The notes beneath the pieces were generated by a model. It was not told the DNA's origin. It did no database searches and saw only the letters and a program-made list of their open reading frames with translations. The position numbers were made by a program, and so were the translations under genes. DNA of 64,000 nt from a virus, in the IMG/VR virus record IMGVR_UViG_3300042340_000507, positions 1 through 64,000 of that record. One strand, written 5' to 3'. How positions within the stretch are numbered: position 1 is the first letter of the stretch; the number at the start of each line of letters is the position of its first letter. Shown in pieces: positions 35,368 through 42,651 of the stretch.

Positions 35368-35664
35368 ATGAAAACATACCATCAATTTCTGAACGAAGCC
35401 ACAACTAAATCCAGCCCCATCACCCCTTTTGAAGACAGCCTAAAATTGATCATGGGGATTCTACAAAGTGAAGAACTGAAAAAATTATTGGGGGGCCAGT
35501 CAATTTCATCGCTCAAAGCAAATTCTGAGATCTCCACCGACCACGGAATGGGCAGGGAAACATCGGTTCAAAGATTCACCGTAAACGGAAATTTGAATCT
35601 AGAGGTAACGTGTGTTGCAGGAACAGGATCTCAGCAGACCCAGTGCACCGTCAAGAAGATTTAA
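35368..35664 (+). CDS. Tagged small protein with T4-like capsid-targeting sequence
   Basis: 98 residues. MKTYHQFLNEA is the closest match in the window to the T4 internal-protein leader (MKTYQEFIAEA). The body ends with a small beta domain (FTVNGNLNLEVTCVAG, QCTVKKI). A degenerate copy lies at 37684. After the stop, 24 bp match the 3' end of the gene at 37865, a second relic. Internal head protein is the inferred role. Confidence 0.65.
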   Translation: MKTYHQFLNEATTKSSPITPFEDSLKLIMGILQSEELKKLLGGQSISSLKANSEISTDHGMGRETSVQRFTVNGNLNLEVTCVAGTGSQQTQCTVKKI

Positions 35665-35721
35665 TGTCTTTGCTCTCCAACAGGGTTTCTACAAAAGTGA
35701 AAAGCTGTTGGACACACCAGG

Positions 35722-35814
35722 TTCAAAAAAACGGATATTTAGAAAAATTTAAAAGCAAGTTATGGTTCACAATTTCAACCAATTTTTACAGATCCTTAAC
35801 GAGGAAAAATCAGG
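35722..35814 (+). repeat. Promoter-plus-tag cassette, copy 2
   Basis: About 93 bp almost identical to 32058-32150; a single change in the promoter core gives GGATATTTAG. Confidence 0.85.
35733..35742 (+). promoter_or_regulatory. Late-promoter-like motif (one mismatch)
   Basis: GGATATTTAG, 19 nt before the ATG at 35762. Confidence 0.5.
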
Positions 35815-36103
35815 ATCTGACCCCAAACCCAACATCAACCCTAAAGGTTTAAAATTAGGCTCTGGTGGAACCAAAAATCCAAAAGAGGTCCCAGACGTGA
35901 AGAAATTACAGCAGATTCTAATAGATGAAGGATTTTTAAAAACAAAAAGCGGTATTCCCACTGGATATTTCGGAGAATTAACCGCCAGTGCTCTTGAAAA
36001 ATACCAGAAATCAGGAGGAAGTCCTGCTTCAAAGACTTCGTCTTCCCAAACACTGTCACAGATAAAGCCCCCCCTATTACAATCCCCCTTCCGAAAGTAC
36101 TAG
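35762..36103 (+). CDS. Tagged peptidoglycan-binding protein (5' part of a frameshifted gene)
   Basis: 113 residues as read. The tag MVHNFNQFLQILNEE is followed by a PG_binding_1 domain (VKKLQQILIDEGFLKTKSG, GYFGELTASALEKYQK). At a C7 run (36068-36074) the frame leaves what looks like the natural continuation; a shift there gives PYYNPPSESTRVDSTE and joins without a stop to the gene at 36165. It was probably one enzyme: tag, murein-binding domain, then transpeptidase-like domain. Confidence 0.65.
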   Translation: MVHNFNQFLQILNEEKSGSDPKPNINPKGLKLGSGGTKNPKEVPDVKKLQQILIDEGFLKTKSGIPTGYFGELTASALEKYQKSGGSPASKTSSSQTLSQIKPPLLQSPFRKY

Positions 36104-36164
36104 GGTCGATTCAACGGAGAGAACAAAAGCTGTCTTTGAATGGTGGGAGAAAAAAGCTGGGAAG

Positions 36165-37067
36165 ATGTCCAATAGATCTTTCAATTTTATTCTACGTCTG
36201 CAAAAAGAAAATAAATTGAAAAATGAATCTTTCCTAATTGCAAACAAAAAAGCGGGAACAATTAGTCTTTTTGCTCCCGGCTATAAATTTGTTATCAATT
36301 CTTTCTTCGCATCGGGTAAAATAAAGGATTTAGGTATAGGAAAACCTAAAACATATCCTGATTGGTACTCAGCTTCTGTAAAATTCTCCAGAGAGAAACC
36401 AAATGATCCTCAAAGCAAAAGATTTGTAGATTTTTTGAAAAAAATAGGTTGTAATCTAGAATGTAGTTACGAAGATGCTGAAAAAAAGAACAATGAGTTT
36501 CGAAAAAAAAATCCGGAAGCTCGCATTCCTTTTATTTACCCCTCTGAAGGGGGAACTACAAGACCGGGAGTTTTTAGAGTATCAAATACAGGGGGGCAAG
36601 AAAATTACCTGACAGGAGGAAGTTCAGATCCTCAGGGTAAGATCCCTACTGGTAACATTTTCCGGTTATATACCTTAGATACCAATGAGATGATTCCGAT
36701 GGCTGTTCACGGACACGCAAATCAAACTAGGCAAGAAGTAGCAGGGGATTTGAAAAAAAACTTTGTCCCCATTTCTTTTGGGGGTGAAAATAAAGCTTCC
36801 GATAAAGGCAGAGTAGGGGCAGGTTGTTTAAATGTGGACCGAGAATTTTTAGTAAAAATGGGTGAAATTAAACCTAGTTACGTTATTATTTTACCGGATG
36901 TTGGTGATGATAAAGACCTAGTGCCTTTAGTGCCTTTAATTTTATCAACTAGTTCGTTCCAAAAGATGCTCATCAGCATCGAAAAAGAAGGAAAGGAGAT
37001 CGGAAAAAATTTATACTCATTGGTCAAAAATAAATTATCAGGTTCTCTATTTAATATTTTTAAATAG
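36165..37067 (+). CDS. YkuD-like L,D-transpeptidase domain (3' part)
   Basis: 300 residues from the ATG at 36165, although the frame is open back to 36066 and fits the preceding gene after a one-base shift. IPMAVHGHANQTR with H182 and GRVGAGCLNVD with C221 give the His and Cys of an L,D-transpeptidase-like active site. No own signal peptide or promoter is seen, supporting the fusion view. The 3' end overlaps the convergent archaemetzincin gene by 21 nt. Confidence 0.6.
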   Translation: MSNRSFNFILRLQKENKLKNESFLIANKKAGTISLFAPGYKFVINSFFASGKIKDLGIGKPKTYPDWYSASVKFSREKPNDPQSKRFVDFLKKIGCNLECSYEDAEKKNNEFRKKNPEARIPFIYPSEGGTTRPGVFRVSNTGGQENYLTGGSSDPQGKIPTGNIFRLYTLDTNEMIPMAVHGHANQTRQEVAGDLKKNFVPISFGGENKASDKGRVGAGCLNVDREFLVKMGEIKPSYVIILPDVGDDKDLVPLVPLILSTSSFQKMLISIEKEGKEIGKNLYSLVKNKLSGSLFNIFK

Positions 37068-37667
37068 AAAGTAATTTTTTCGCATTTTTTGGATGCAATT
37101 GTGACAAAATTCTGTCTGTGCCCTGTCTATGTTCTTTGCATTACCTTTGGCATCTGTCATGAGACACCCTCTATCCTCACAGTGAGGCAGGCCCAGAGTG
37201 TGGCCCACTTCATGAATAGCAACCTTTTGCAGTCTAGATTTACTACGAATAGGCACCACCAAACAAACATTTCGATAGGCTAATCCTAAAATTGACCATT
37301 CTGGATAGGTTACTCCATTTAGAGTTCTTCTGGTGTAGACCTGACCTTCAATAAGCAGTAGGGTCTTTCTGGCCGAATTAATGGAAGAGAATCTTTGAAG
37401 AATCTTAATGCCTGTGTAACCCTGTCTAGTGGAGGATCTAGCAAAAGAAATAGTATCTAAAGGTAGTCCTTTCCCGACAGTTACCTCCACTTGATAGGTT
37501 TCAAGAAGATTTTTTTTAACAAATTCAATCCTTGATTTGCTGATGTTTCCGACGGGAATTATTTCGATCGAAGGCTTGACCAGAAAGGAAGGTCCCTGGA
37601 TTTTACCCTCGTAGGAGGAACAAGACATGATGATGACTAAAGATAAAAGAAGTATTTTTTTCATCAA
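37047..37667 (-). CDS. Archaemetzincin-like lipoprotein
   Basis: 206 residues. A lipoprotein signal (LLLSLVIIMSCSS) is followed by a metzincin domain. HEVGHTLGLPHCEDRGCLM and, exactly 17 residues later, CHNC reproduce the archaemetzincin signature HExxHxxGxxxCx4CxMx17CxxC. It should bind two zinc ions and cleave proteins, anchored in a membrane facing the periplasm. I do not recall this family as a usual phage gene. Confidence 0.85.
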   Translation of the reverse strand: MMKKILLLSLVIIMSCSSYEGKIQGPSFLVKPSIEIIPVGNISKSRIEFVKKNLLETYQVEVTVGKGLPLDTISFARSSTRQGYTGIKILQRFSSINSARKTLLLIEGQVYTRRTLNGVTYPEWSILGLAYRNVCLVVPIRSKSRLQKVAIHEVGHTLGLPHCEDRGCLMTDAKGNAKNIDRAQTEFCHNCIQKMRKNYFLFKNIK

Positions 37668-37683
37668 GATGGTTTTGCCCCCC

Positions 37684-37901
37684 CAAATATAAGAGAAAGC
37701 CTTCAGACATTAATGATATACAGAGAAAAATCCTATAATTTTTCTGAACGAAGCCACTACAAAGTGAAGAACTGAAAAAACTATTGAGGGGCCAATGACC
37801 TACAAATTCACAGTGAATAGGAATTTGAATTTAGAGGTGACGGATGTTTCAGGAAAATGCACCGTCAAGAAGATTTAATGTCTTTGCTCTCCAACAGGGT
37901 A
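37684..37901 (+). pseudogene. Relic of the tagged gene at 35368 with its promoter
   Basis: Matches 35306-35688 in blocks with internal deletions: the leader AGCCTTCAGACATTAATGAT, the damaged promoter GATATACAG, CTGAACGAAGCCAC, AGTGAAGAACTGAAAAAA, and GCACCGTCAAGAAGATTTAA. The ATG is lost. The 3' portion overlaps the end of the convergent gene at 37865. Confidence 0.8.
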
Positions 37902-38467
37902 TAGGTAAAAGAAGGACCGTGAATTCTAGCTGCTTGCCGGCAGATTTTCATAAACTCATCAAAGTCCTGTGTTTTCTGAAACACCTGACATCCTTCAGAC
38001 CAGTTTTCAACCCAAGTTGAATGTCTGCCTGCCTTGTGGATGTTGATGCCAAAAATACCAGTCTGAATTCTACTTTCCTCGAAGATTAGGTTTTTGTCGG
38101 AATCCCGATAAACCCTCATGGGTTTTTGCTGTCTCAAAGCTTCATATTTACCCTGGTGCAGGCCCAAAGTGTGAGAACCTCGATACTGACCGGGCACCAA
38201 TCTGGCCACTCCGTCGGGATTTCTGTGCTCCAGAACCCCTTTCGTGCCTGGGTCCGTCGTGGCCGCCCAGCTGTAGAATTTTGGCTTTTCCTTCTCCAGA
38301 TACGAGACTGTTATCCAGTCATCGAACAGGTTGGTCACTTTATCCCCGGGTTCTGAATTACGGATGCCGACAATGTTTAGATCAAAACCTTTGTTCTGTG
38401 AGTCTGAAAACCAGACATACCCCTTGGCCAATAGAGCCTTTCTAATTTGTTCGGAGGTGTAAGTCAT
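37865..38467 (-). CDS. L,D-transpeptidase-like phage protein
   Basis: 200 residues. FDLNIVGIRNSEPGDKV, TTDPGTKGVLEHRNPDG, LVPGQYRGSHTLGLHQGKY, GINIHKAGRHS and WSEGCQVFQKT form a pattern I have seen in phage proteins next to lysins. The His of GINIHKAG and the Cys of SEGCQ suggest a YkuD-like active site. No signal peptide. Whether it cuts or cross-links murein is unknown. Confidence 0.55.
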   Translation of the reverse strand: MTYTSEQIRKALLAKGYVWFSDSQNKGFDLNIVGIRNSEPGDKVTNLFDDWITVSYLEKEKPKFYSWAATTDPGTKGVLEHRNPDGVARLVPGQYRGSHTLGLHQGKYEALRQQKPMRVYRDSDKNLIFEESRIQTGIFGINIHKAGRHSTWVENWSEGCQVFQKTQDFDEFMKICRQAARIHGPSFTYTLLESKDIKSS

Positions 38468-38493
38468 AGGTGAATGGATGATTTTTTCATACT

Positions 38494-38525
38494 AAAAAAA
38501 GGCCTAGGTTAAAAAAACCTAGGCC
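38494..38525 (-). terminator. Rho-independent terminator
   Basis: A perfect inverted repeat GGCCTAGGTT/AACCTAGGCC with a short loop, followed on the minus strand by seven T. It ends the endolysin transcript. Confidence 0.85.
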
Positions 38526-38546
38526 ATATTGTTTCAGATCTCTATT

Positions 38547-39389
38547 TTAATTGAGAAGTGCATAAAATTTTTTAAACTCTGATAAACGTTCGCTAAGTCC
38601 AATTGTACCTCCGTTTACTCTTTTACTAACTAATGTAACTATCTCATCTGAAGCACCTCTGTCACAGATAGACCACAAGTTATTTTTTTGGAAAAAGAAG
38701 GCGGCAGAGGCAAGAGCATATTTAGTTGCTACCAGATCCGGATTTGCTATTACGTCATCATCAACTATTTTATTGAATTCTGCATAGTTAGATTTGCCAG
38801 TGGTTTGCAAGAAACCCCTTCCCCTATATCGGAATCCATCGCCTGAAGCCTCATCGCCATTCCCCATTCTCGAAGAATAAACTTTGTTTGCTATCTTTTG
38901 TGGGTTTCTTGCATAAGACTCATTTAAATTCCCAGGAAAGTACTTAGGGAATATTTTTTTCAAACCATCAGCGGAATAATTCAAATTCTCTGTCACTGAT
39001 TTGAAATGGCCCGACTCGTGCGATGCCTGAGCTAATAGGTGAGCAAGTCTCAGAGGGGTGGTGATGCCAAATTTAGCTGCCGTATCGGGGATTTCTGCAA
39101 TAACAGAGTCTGGTACGTGTCCTTTCAGTTTGTCCAATTTCAAGGCGGGACTAGACTGGGATCCCGTAGTAGTTTGGGACTTGACAGATTCAGAGACAGG
39201 AGCTAAGGTGACGAACATCTTGTTCCAAGTCCCCGGACCCACTATGCCATCCGTCCCAAGACCGTTGGCCTTTTGCCATTCTTTGACTTTGGCTTCCGTT
39301 CCAGGTCCAAAGACACCGTCGGGACTTAATCCCAATTTAGACTGGAGTTTTTTCACGTCCTCTCCTTTGGACCCAATTTTTAGTAACAT
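38547..39389 (-). CDS. Endolysin: PG-binding domain plus GH19 lysozyme
   Basis: 280 residues. Two short peptidoglycan-binding motifs (DGVFGPGTEAKVKEWQK, DGIVGPGTWNKM) occupy residues 1-60. The catalytic domain is GH19-like: LLAQASHESGHFKSVTENL with E125 and E134, YSSRMGNGDE, FRYRGRGFLQTTGKSNY. It hydrolyses the murein glycan strand at lysis. It has no tag, unlike the other murein enzymes here, and has its own promoter and terminator. Confidence 0.85.
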   Translation of the reverse strand: MLLKIGSKGEDVKKLQSKLGLSPDGVFGPGTEAKVKEWQKANGLGTDGIVGPGTWNKMFVTLAPVSESVKSQTTTGSQSSPALKLDKLKGHVPDSVIAEIPDTAAKFGITTPLRLAHLLAQASHESGHFKSVTENLNYSADGLKKIFPKYFPGNLNESYARNPQKIANKVYSSRMGNGDEASGDGFRYRGRGFLQTTGKSNYAEFNKIVDDDVIANPDLVATKYALASAAFFFQKNNLWSICDRGASDEIVTLVSKRVNGGTIGLSERLSEFKKFYALLN

Positions 39390-39399
39390 AGAGTTTTTA

Positions 39400-39411
39400 C
39401 TTTATATATCA
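39400..39411 (-). promoter_or_regulatory. Late-promoter-like motif
   Basis: Minus-strand TGATATATAAAG, about 11 nt before the ATG at 39389. Divergent with 39440. Confidence 0.6.
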
Positions 39412-39439
39412 GAAATTCGTCTCAACGCTGGGAAAAAAA

Positions 39440-39451
39440 CGATATATAAAG
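39440..39451 (+). promoter_or_regulatory. Late-promoter-like motif
   Basis: CGATATATAAAG, 12 nt before the ATG at 39464. Confidence 0.6.
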
Positions 39452-39463
39452 AAAAAAAATTTC

Positions 39464-39772
39464 ATGGCTTACCGTATAGTTCTCCGTCAGGACACCTCAA
39501 CCAACTGGACCTCCAATAACCCAACTCTGTTGAGTGGAGAATTTGGGTTTGAAACCAACACTTATAATCTTAAATTAGGCAACGGGGTTTCAACCTGGAC
39601 ATCTTTACCTTATTGGAACTCGATTGTAGCTGGTCCTGCTGGGGCTCCTGCCACCGGAGGATCTACTGGAGCAACTGGACAAATGGCTTTCACTGGTAGT
39701 TCTACCGGAGGGTATCTTTATGTCTGTGTTGCAGGTTCTACCTGGTTGAGAACAGAATTGACTAGTTTTTAA
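39464..39772 (+). CDS. Small fibre-like protein with Mtd_N-type start
   Basis: 102 residues. IVLRQDTSTNWTSNNPTLLS, GEFGFETNTYNLKLGNG and WTSLPYW are the hallmark of N-terminal domains of phage receptor-binding proteins (Mtd_N type). A short collagen-like stretch (GPAGAPATGGSTGATG) and a beta C-terminus follow. Likely a short virion decoration or tip protein. Confidence 0.7.
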   Translation: MAYRIVLRQDTSTNWTSNNPTLLSGEFGFETNTYNLKLGNGVSTWTSLPYWNSIVAGPAGAPATGGSTGATGQMAFTGSSTGGYLYVCVAGSTWLRTELTSF

Positions 39773-39966
39773 ATTCGGTTTTTGACTTCCTGCTTTTTCC
39801 ACCAAAGGCGGGCTAAATCCCTTTTCAGATTACTACAGCTAAAAAGCTGCCCAACCCCTAGTAATAAAGTCACTATTGCCCAGATTTTTGGCAAAAAGAT
39901 GAGGCACAGAAGCCACACAAAAAAACCCAGAGCATAGGCTGGGAAATTTTCTTTAAGATTTTTCAT
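39769..39966 (-). CDS. Small two-TM membrane protein
   Basis: 65 residues, with adjacent hydrophobic segments (YALGFFVWLLCLIFLP, IWAIVTLLLGVGQLF). Its start overlaps the preceding gene by 14 nt, and its end overlaps the convergent fibre gene by 4 nt. Close to the endolysin, so a holin role is possible but unproven. Confidence 0.5.
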   Translation of the reverse strand: MKNLKENFPAYALGFFVWLLCLIFLPKIWAIVTLLLGVGQLFSCSNLKRDLARLWWKKQEVKNRI

Positions 39967-40156
39967 GTTTGGAGGAAAGATATTGTTGTGCTGCTCTGCC
40001 CATCCACTGTAAGGGATCTTCTAGCTTGGGCTCGCCCTTCACGGATCCGGAATGAAATCCTGAATTGGGAGTGGCATTTGGACTGCCGGTGGAGGCCAGA
40101 TTGAGTCTTTCCAATTTGGAAACAATCTGTTTTAAATATTCTGGATTTGAATACAT
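39953..40156 (-). CDS. Small protein of unknown function
   Basis: 67 residues (MYSNPEYLKQIVSKLERLN). First gene of a two-gene unit under the promoter at 40171. No motif recognised. Confidence 0.55.
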   Translation of the reverse strand: MYSNPEYLKQIVSKLERLNLASTGSPNATPNSGFHSGSVKGEPKLEDPLQWMGRAAQQYLSSKHEKS

Positions 40157-40170
40157 AGGCCTTGAATTGG

Positions 40171-40183
40171 CTTATATATCTTT
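40171..40183 (-). promoter_or_regulatory. Late-promoter-like motif
   Basis: Minus-strand AAAGATATATAAG, about 15 nt before the ATG at 40156. Confidence 0.6.
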
Positions 40184-40199
40184 CATCAACTCTGGTTTT

Positions 40200-40457
40200 T
40201 TATTCCCTCCCCTGTGATTCCACCAGTGAAATCACCTGGTCCAGAGTTTTAAAGATCATCATAGATGGATCCTGGTCGTCCTGGATACCCAACAGCATCT
40301 CTCCAGATTCTGATCTACCCACTCCCAGGGTGCCTAGACCCTCGCAGATCAAAGGATAGAATTCATTCGGCTGAAGTTTTTCCCAGATTTCTGCGTAGTC
40401 GAAATCATGCCAATCAAAGTTAAATGCTTCTTCGTATTGCTTGCTAAATTCTGCCAT
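40200..40457 (-). CDS. Acidic protein of unknown function
   Basis: 85 residues (MAEFSKQYEEAFNFDWHDF). Begins the run of short minus-strand genes. No motif recognised. Confidence 0.55.
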   Translation of the reverse strand: MAEFSKQYEEAFNFDWHDFDYAEIWEKLQPNEFYPLICEGLGTLGVGRSESGEMLLGIQDDQDPSMMIFKTLDQVISLVESQGRE

Positions 40458-40573
40458 TTGAGGAGAGGTGGGTTAATTTTTTGTAATTTCGGATGAATGT
40501 GAGTGGATAAGTTAAGAAGAAATCCCGTGTTTAAAATACAAGATCCCTTGTAAGAGTTTTTGGGTTTAGATCT

Positions 40574-40756
40574 CTAGTCCTCGTAGAAAGAAAAAGCACC
40601 ATCGGTGTCCGTGTAGTCCAGAAAGTATTCCGTTTCGGATTCAAAAAGGTCTGTTTTTAAAGGGATAGCGGAAACTTCTGACTGCTGCTGGTGAGAGTCA
40701 GCAGAAGATGATTTTTGGGGTCCGTTCTGTAGAGGTGGAAGAGAATCAAGAGACAC
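40574..40756 (-). CDS. Short acidic protein of unknown function
   Basis: 60 residues. Start overlaps the stop of the gene at 40756-40956 by one base, supporting an operon. The C-terminus is Asp/Glu-rich. Confidence 0.45.
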   Translation of the reverse strand: MSLDSLPPLQNGPQKSSSADSHQQQSEVSAIPLKTDLFESETEYFLDYTDTDGAFSFYED

Positions 40757-40956
40757 TAGTTGTCAGATGATTTTTGGGTCTGCTCTTTTTGGACTTGATT
40801 CAATAAAGTCACAAGGATCTCCCCTAATTCATAGTAGTTGGGACAGCTAGAGGTTAACTTTTGGGCTACCTGAATAAAGTCACCGGGTCCGAACAGAGGG
40901 GAGTTGTTGATAATTTCTTTGCATTCGGCTAAGACAAGATCTTTTTCTGGTTTCAT
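40756..40956 (-). CDS. Small helical protein of unknown function
   Basis: 66 residues (MKPEKDLVLAECKEII). Helical, no motif recognised. In an operon with its neighbours. Confidence 0.5.
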   Translation of the reverse strand: MKPEKDLVLAECKEIINNSPLFGPGDFIQVAQKLTSSCPNYYELGEILVTLLNQVQKEQTQKSSDN

Positions 40957-40968
40957 ATGATTGTGGAA

Positions 40969-41232
40969 TTAAGAAGTGATGTATTCTAAGATGTCTGACA
41001 TCTTTGCTCTTCCCGATTCCTCTGGGAAGAACCAGGATTTTCCTCGACTATCTATGATAGCAAAATTTCCTTCTAGCCATTCTCCTAATGCGGTGGGGGT
41101 AAGCGTATAACATTTTTCATCCCACTGATCGTACACGTCGAAATAATTCTTAGTGCCTGGAGATTTAACAATTCTTAAATTATCTCCTTCGTAGTTGATG
41201 AGGGGAGTGCCTTTGGCGGAAGAATGCTTCAT
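40969..41232 (-). CDS. Small protein of unknown function
   Basis: 87 residues. DVYDQWDEKCYTLTPTALGE and KSWFFPEESG are distinctive but not recognised. Expressed from the motif at 41247, the last late-type promoter before the early-type arm. Confidence 0.5.
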   Translation of the reverse strand: MKHSSAKGTPLINYEGDNLRIVKSPGTKNYFDVYDQWDEKCYTLTPTALGEWLEGNFAIIDSRGKSWFFPEESGRAKMSDILEYITS

Positions 41233-41246
41233 TCTTATGTTTTTTT

Positions 41247-41256
41247 TTATATATTT
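41247..41256 (-). promoter_or_regulatory. Late-promoter-like motif (variant)
   Basis: Minus-strand AAATATATAAAA, about 15 nt before the ATG at 41232. Confidence 0.4.
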
Positions 41257-41290
41257 ATTTTTAAAAAGAAGTTTCGGATTTTTTGGCAGT

Positions 41291-41527
41291 TCATGAAACT
41301 ATTTTCACCTCCGAGTCGGTTTCTATGACGACTCTGGCCCCACAAGAAATGAGGGGCTTGGTCTCGGTGCCCGATCCGCAGTAGGTAATCTTACTTGGCC
41401 CTAAAATCTCAACCTCATTACAGTAGGTATTTTTTTTACCTTGTTTCACTGTAATAACTGGTAAATCCGTTCCTTTTGTTTTGTTGGAACGAATGTGATG
41501 TTGGTTGACGTGGATTTTAGTTTTCAA
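41291..41527 (-). CDS. Small beta-rich protein of unknown function
   Basis: 78 residues (MKTKIHVNQHHIRSNKTKG), beta-rich with three Cys. Start is 12 nt after the stop of the 57-residue gene. No family recognised. Confidence 0.5.
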   Translation of the reverse strand: MKTKIHVNQHHIRSNKTKGTDLPVITVKQGKKNTYCNEVEILGPSKITYCGSGTETKPLISCGARVVIETDSEVKIVS

Positions 41528-41539
41528 AATTCAAAAGAT

Positions 41540-41713
41540 TTAATTGTTGGGTGTGATTGATTTTTTAATCTCTTCTAATAAAAAATCTACTTGTTCATCT
41601 AACATACTTATACCATGTATTTCTTTTATTGATTGGTATTCATTTACACTAATTATTGCTTTAGCTTCTTTTTCACCATCTGTGATTGTAATTTTAATTT
41701 GTAAATTTTTCAT
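41540..41713 (-). CDS. 57-residue protein of unknown function
   Basis: ATG at 41713, TAA at 41542-41540. Begins MKNLQIKITITDGEKEAKAI and ends in SITPNN. The last codons contain the repeated motif also found at the end of the thymidylate synthase gene. Codon structure and tight packing support it; function unknown. Confidence 0.55.
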   Translation of the reverse strand: MKNLQIKITITDGEKEAKAIISVNEYQSIKEIHGISMLDEQVDFLLEEIKKSITPNN

Positions 41714-41797
41714 AATTTAAATTTTTAATTTGATAAAGGTATTGTTATTTTTTAATATCTTTCTTATAAATCTGCTTTAAATATTGTTTTTCATTAT

Positions 41798-42055
41798 CTA
41801 ATAAATATGTACAAGTTCAGTATTTATATCATCGAGTTTTATCCCTTTTTCTAACACATTTTGAATGAAATTAAGAGCATCATCATAATTATAAAATCTA
41901 GTAAGGCCGGTATATTCCCCACCATCATAATGTCTTATAGACTTCCAATAAGGTATTCCTATAAAGGTTTTCCTTTTTTTAATCCAAAAAAATGGTGTAC
42001 CTTCTTTACCATACTCATCTACATACACACTTTTAAATATTTTGTAGTTGCTCAT
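41798..42055 (-). CDS. Small protein of unknown function
   Basis: 85 residues. FWIKKRKTFIGIPYWKSIRH and FYNYDDALNFIQNVLEKG. Overlaps the end of the preceding gene by 4 nt. No assigned function. Confidence 0.55.
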   Translation of the reverse strand: MSNYKIFKSVYVDEYGKEGTPFFWIKKRKTFIGIPYWKSIRHYDGGEYTGLTRFYNYDDALNFIQNVLEKGIKLDDINTELVHIY

Positions 42056-42621
42056 AAAAAATCAGGTTTTTTGTAATACTCCCATACTTCATCCAATTGT
42101 TTTGGGTCTTTTACCCACATAATCCAATCATCTTTTTTAATTTCTTCCTCCAACACATCAATGTAAAATGTTTTTGGTGTAAATGGAAATCCTTTAATTT
42201 CCAAAGAACTATGAAATCGGTTTGTATTGTTGATAGCATCCTCTCGAGTCATGTAAATAGGTCCTGACCAAGTTGTTCCATTAGGACATCTTTTGATAAT
42301 AGCGTCATTATATGTAACCCTACCATCCTTATCCTTAAACAATCCACCCTCTCTTTTGTTTTGATACCAAGGTTTACCTGCTAAATCACTAACATTTCCC
42401 CACTCTTCATCTTTACCTGTAATAGGCCCCAGTGGTTTGTAGTTAGCTAATTTGTGAAATAAAGAGGCTACAATCGGTGCTGAACCACCTGAGTGTCCTT
42501 GTTTTTCAAATACCTCCATTAGTTCCATAACTGCCTCTCCGATGGCTCCTCCATAGTCAGAATCTTCTCCAAAGAAGCCTGCTAATTCTAATTCAAATTT
42601 TGCGTGTGATGTTGTGCTCAT
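42052..42621 (-). CDS. Conserved phage-type protein of unknown function
   Basis: 189 residues. Starts with SHAKFELELAGFFGEDSDYGG. Other segments: SVASLFHKLANYKPL-like helix, WYQNKREGGLF, CPNGTTWSGPIYM. The layout resembles conserved early proteins of phages; I recall no function. Confidence 0.6.
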   Translation of the reverse strand: MSTTSHAKFELELAGFFGEDSDYGGAIGEAVMELMEVFEKQGHSGGSAPIVASLFHKLANYKPLGPITGKDEEWGNVSDLAGKPWYQNKREGGLFKDKDGRVTYNDAIIKRCPNGTTWSGPIYMTREDAINNTNRFHSSLEIKGFPFTPKTFYIDVLEEEIKKDDWIMWVKDPKQLDEVWEYYKKPDFL

Positions 42622-42651
42622 AACTTATATTTTTTTAATTGCTGGATGTGA

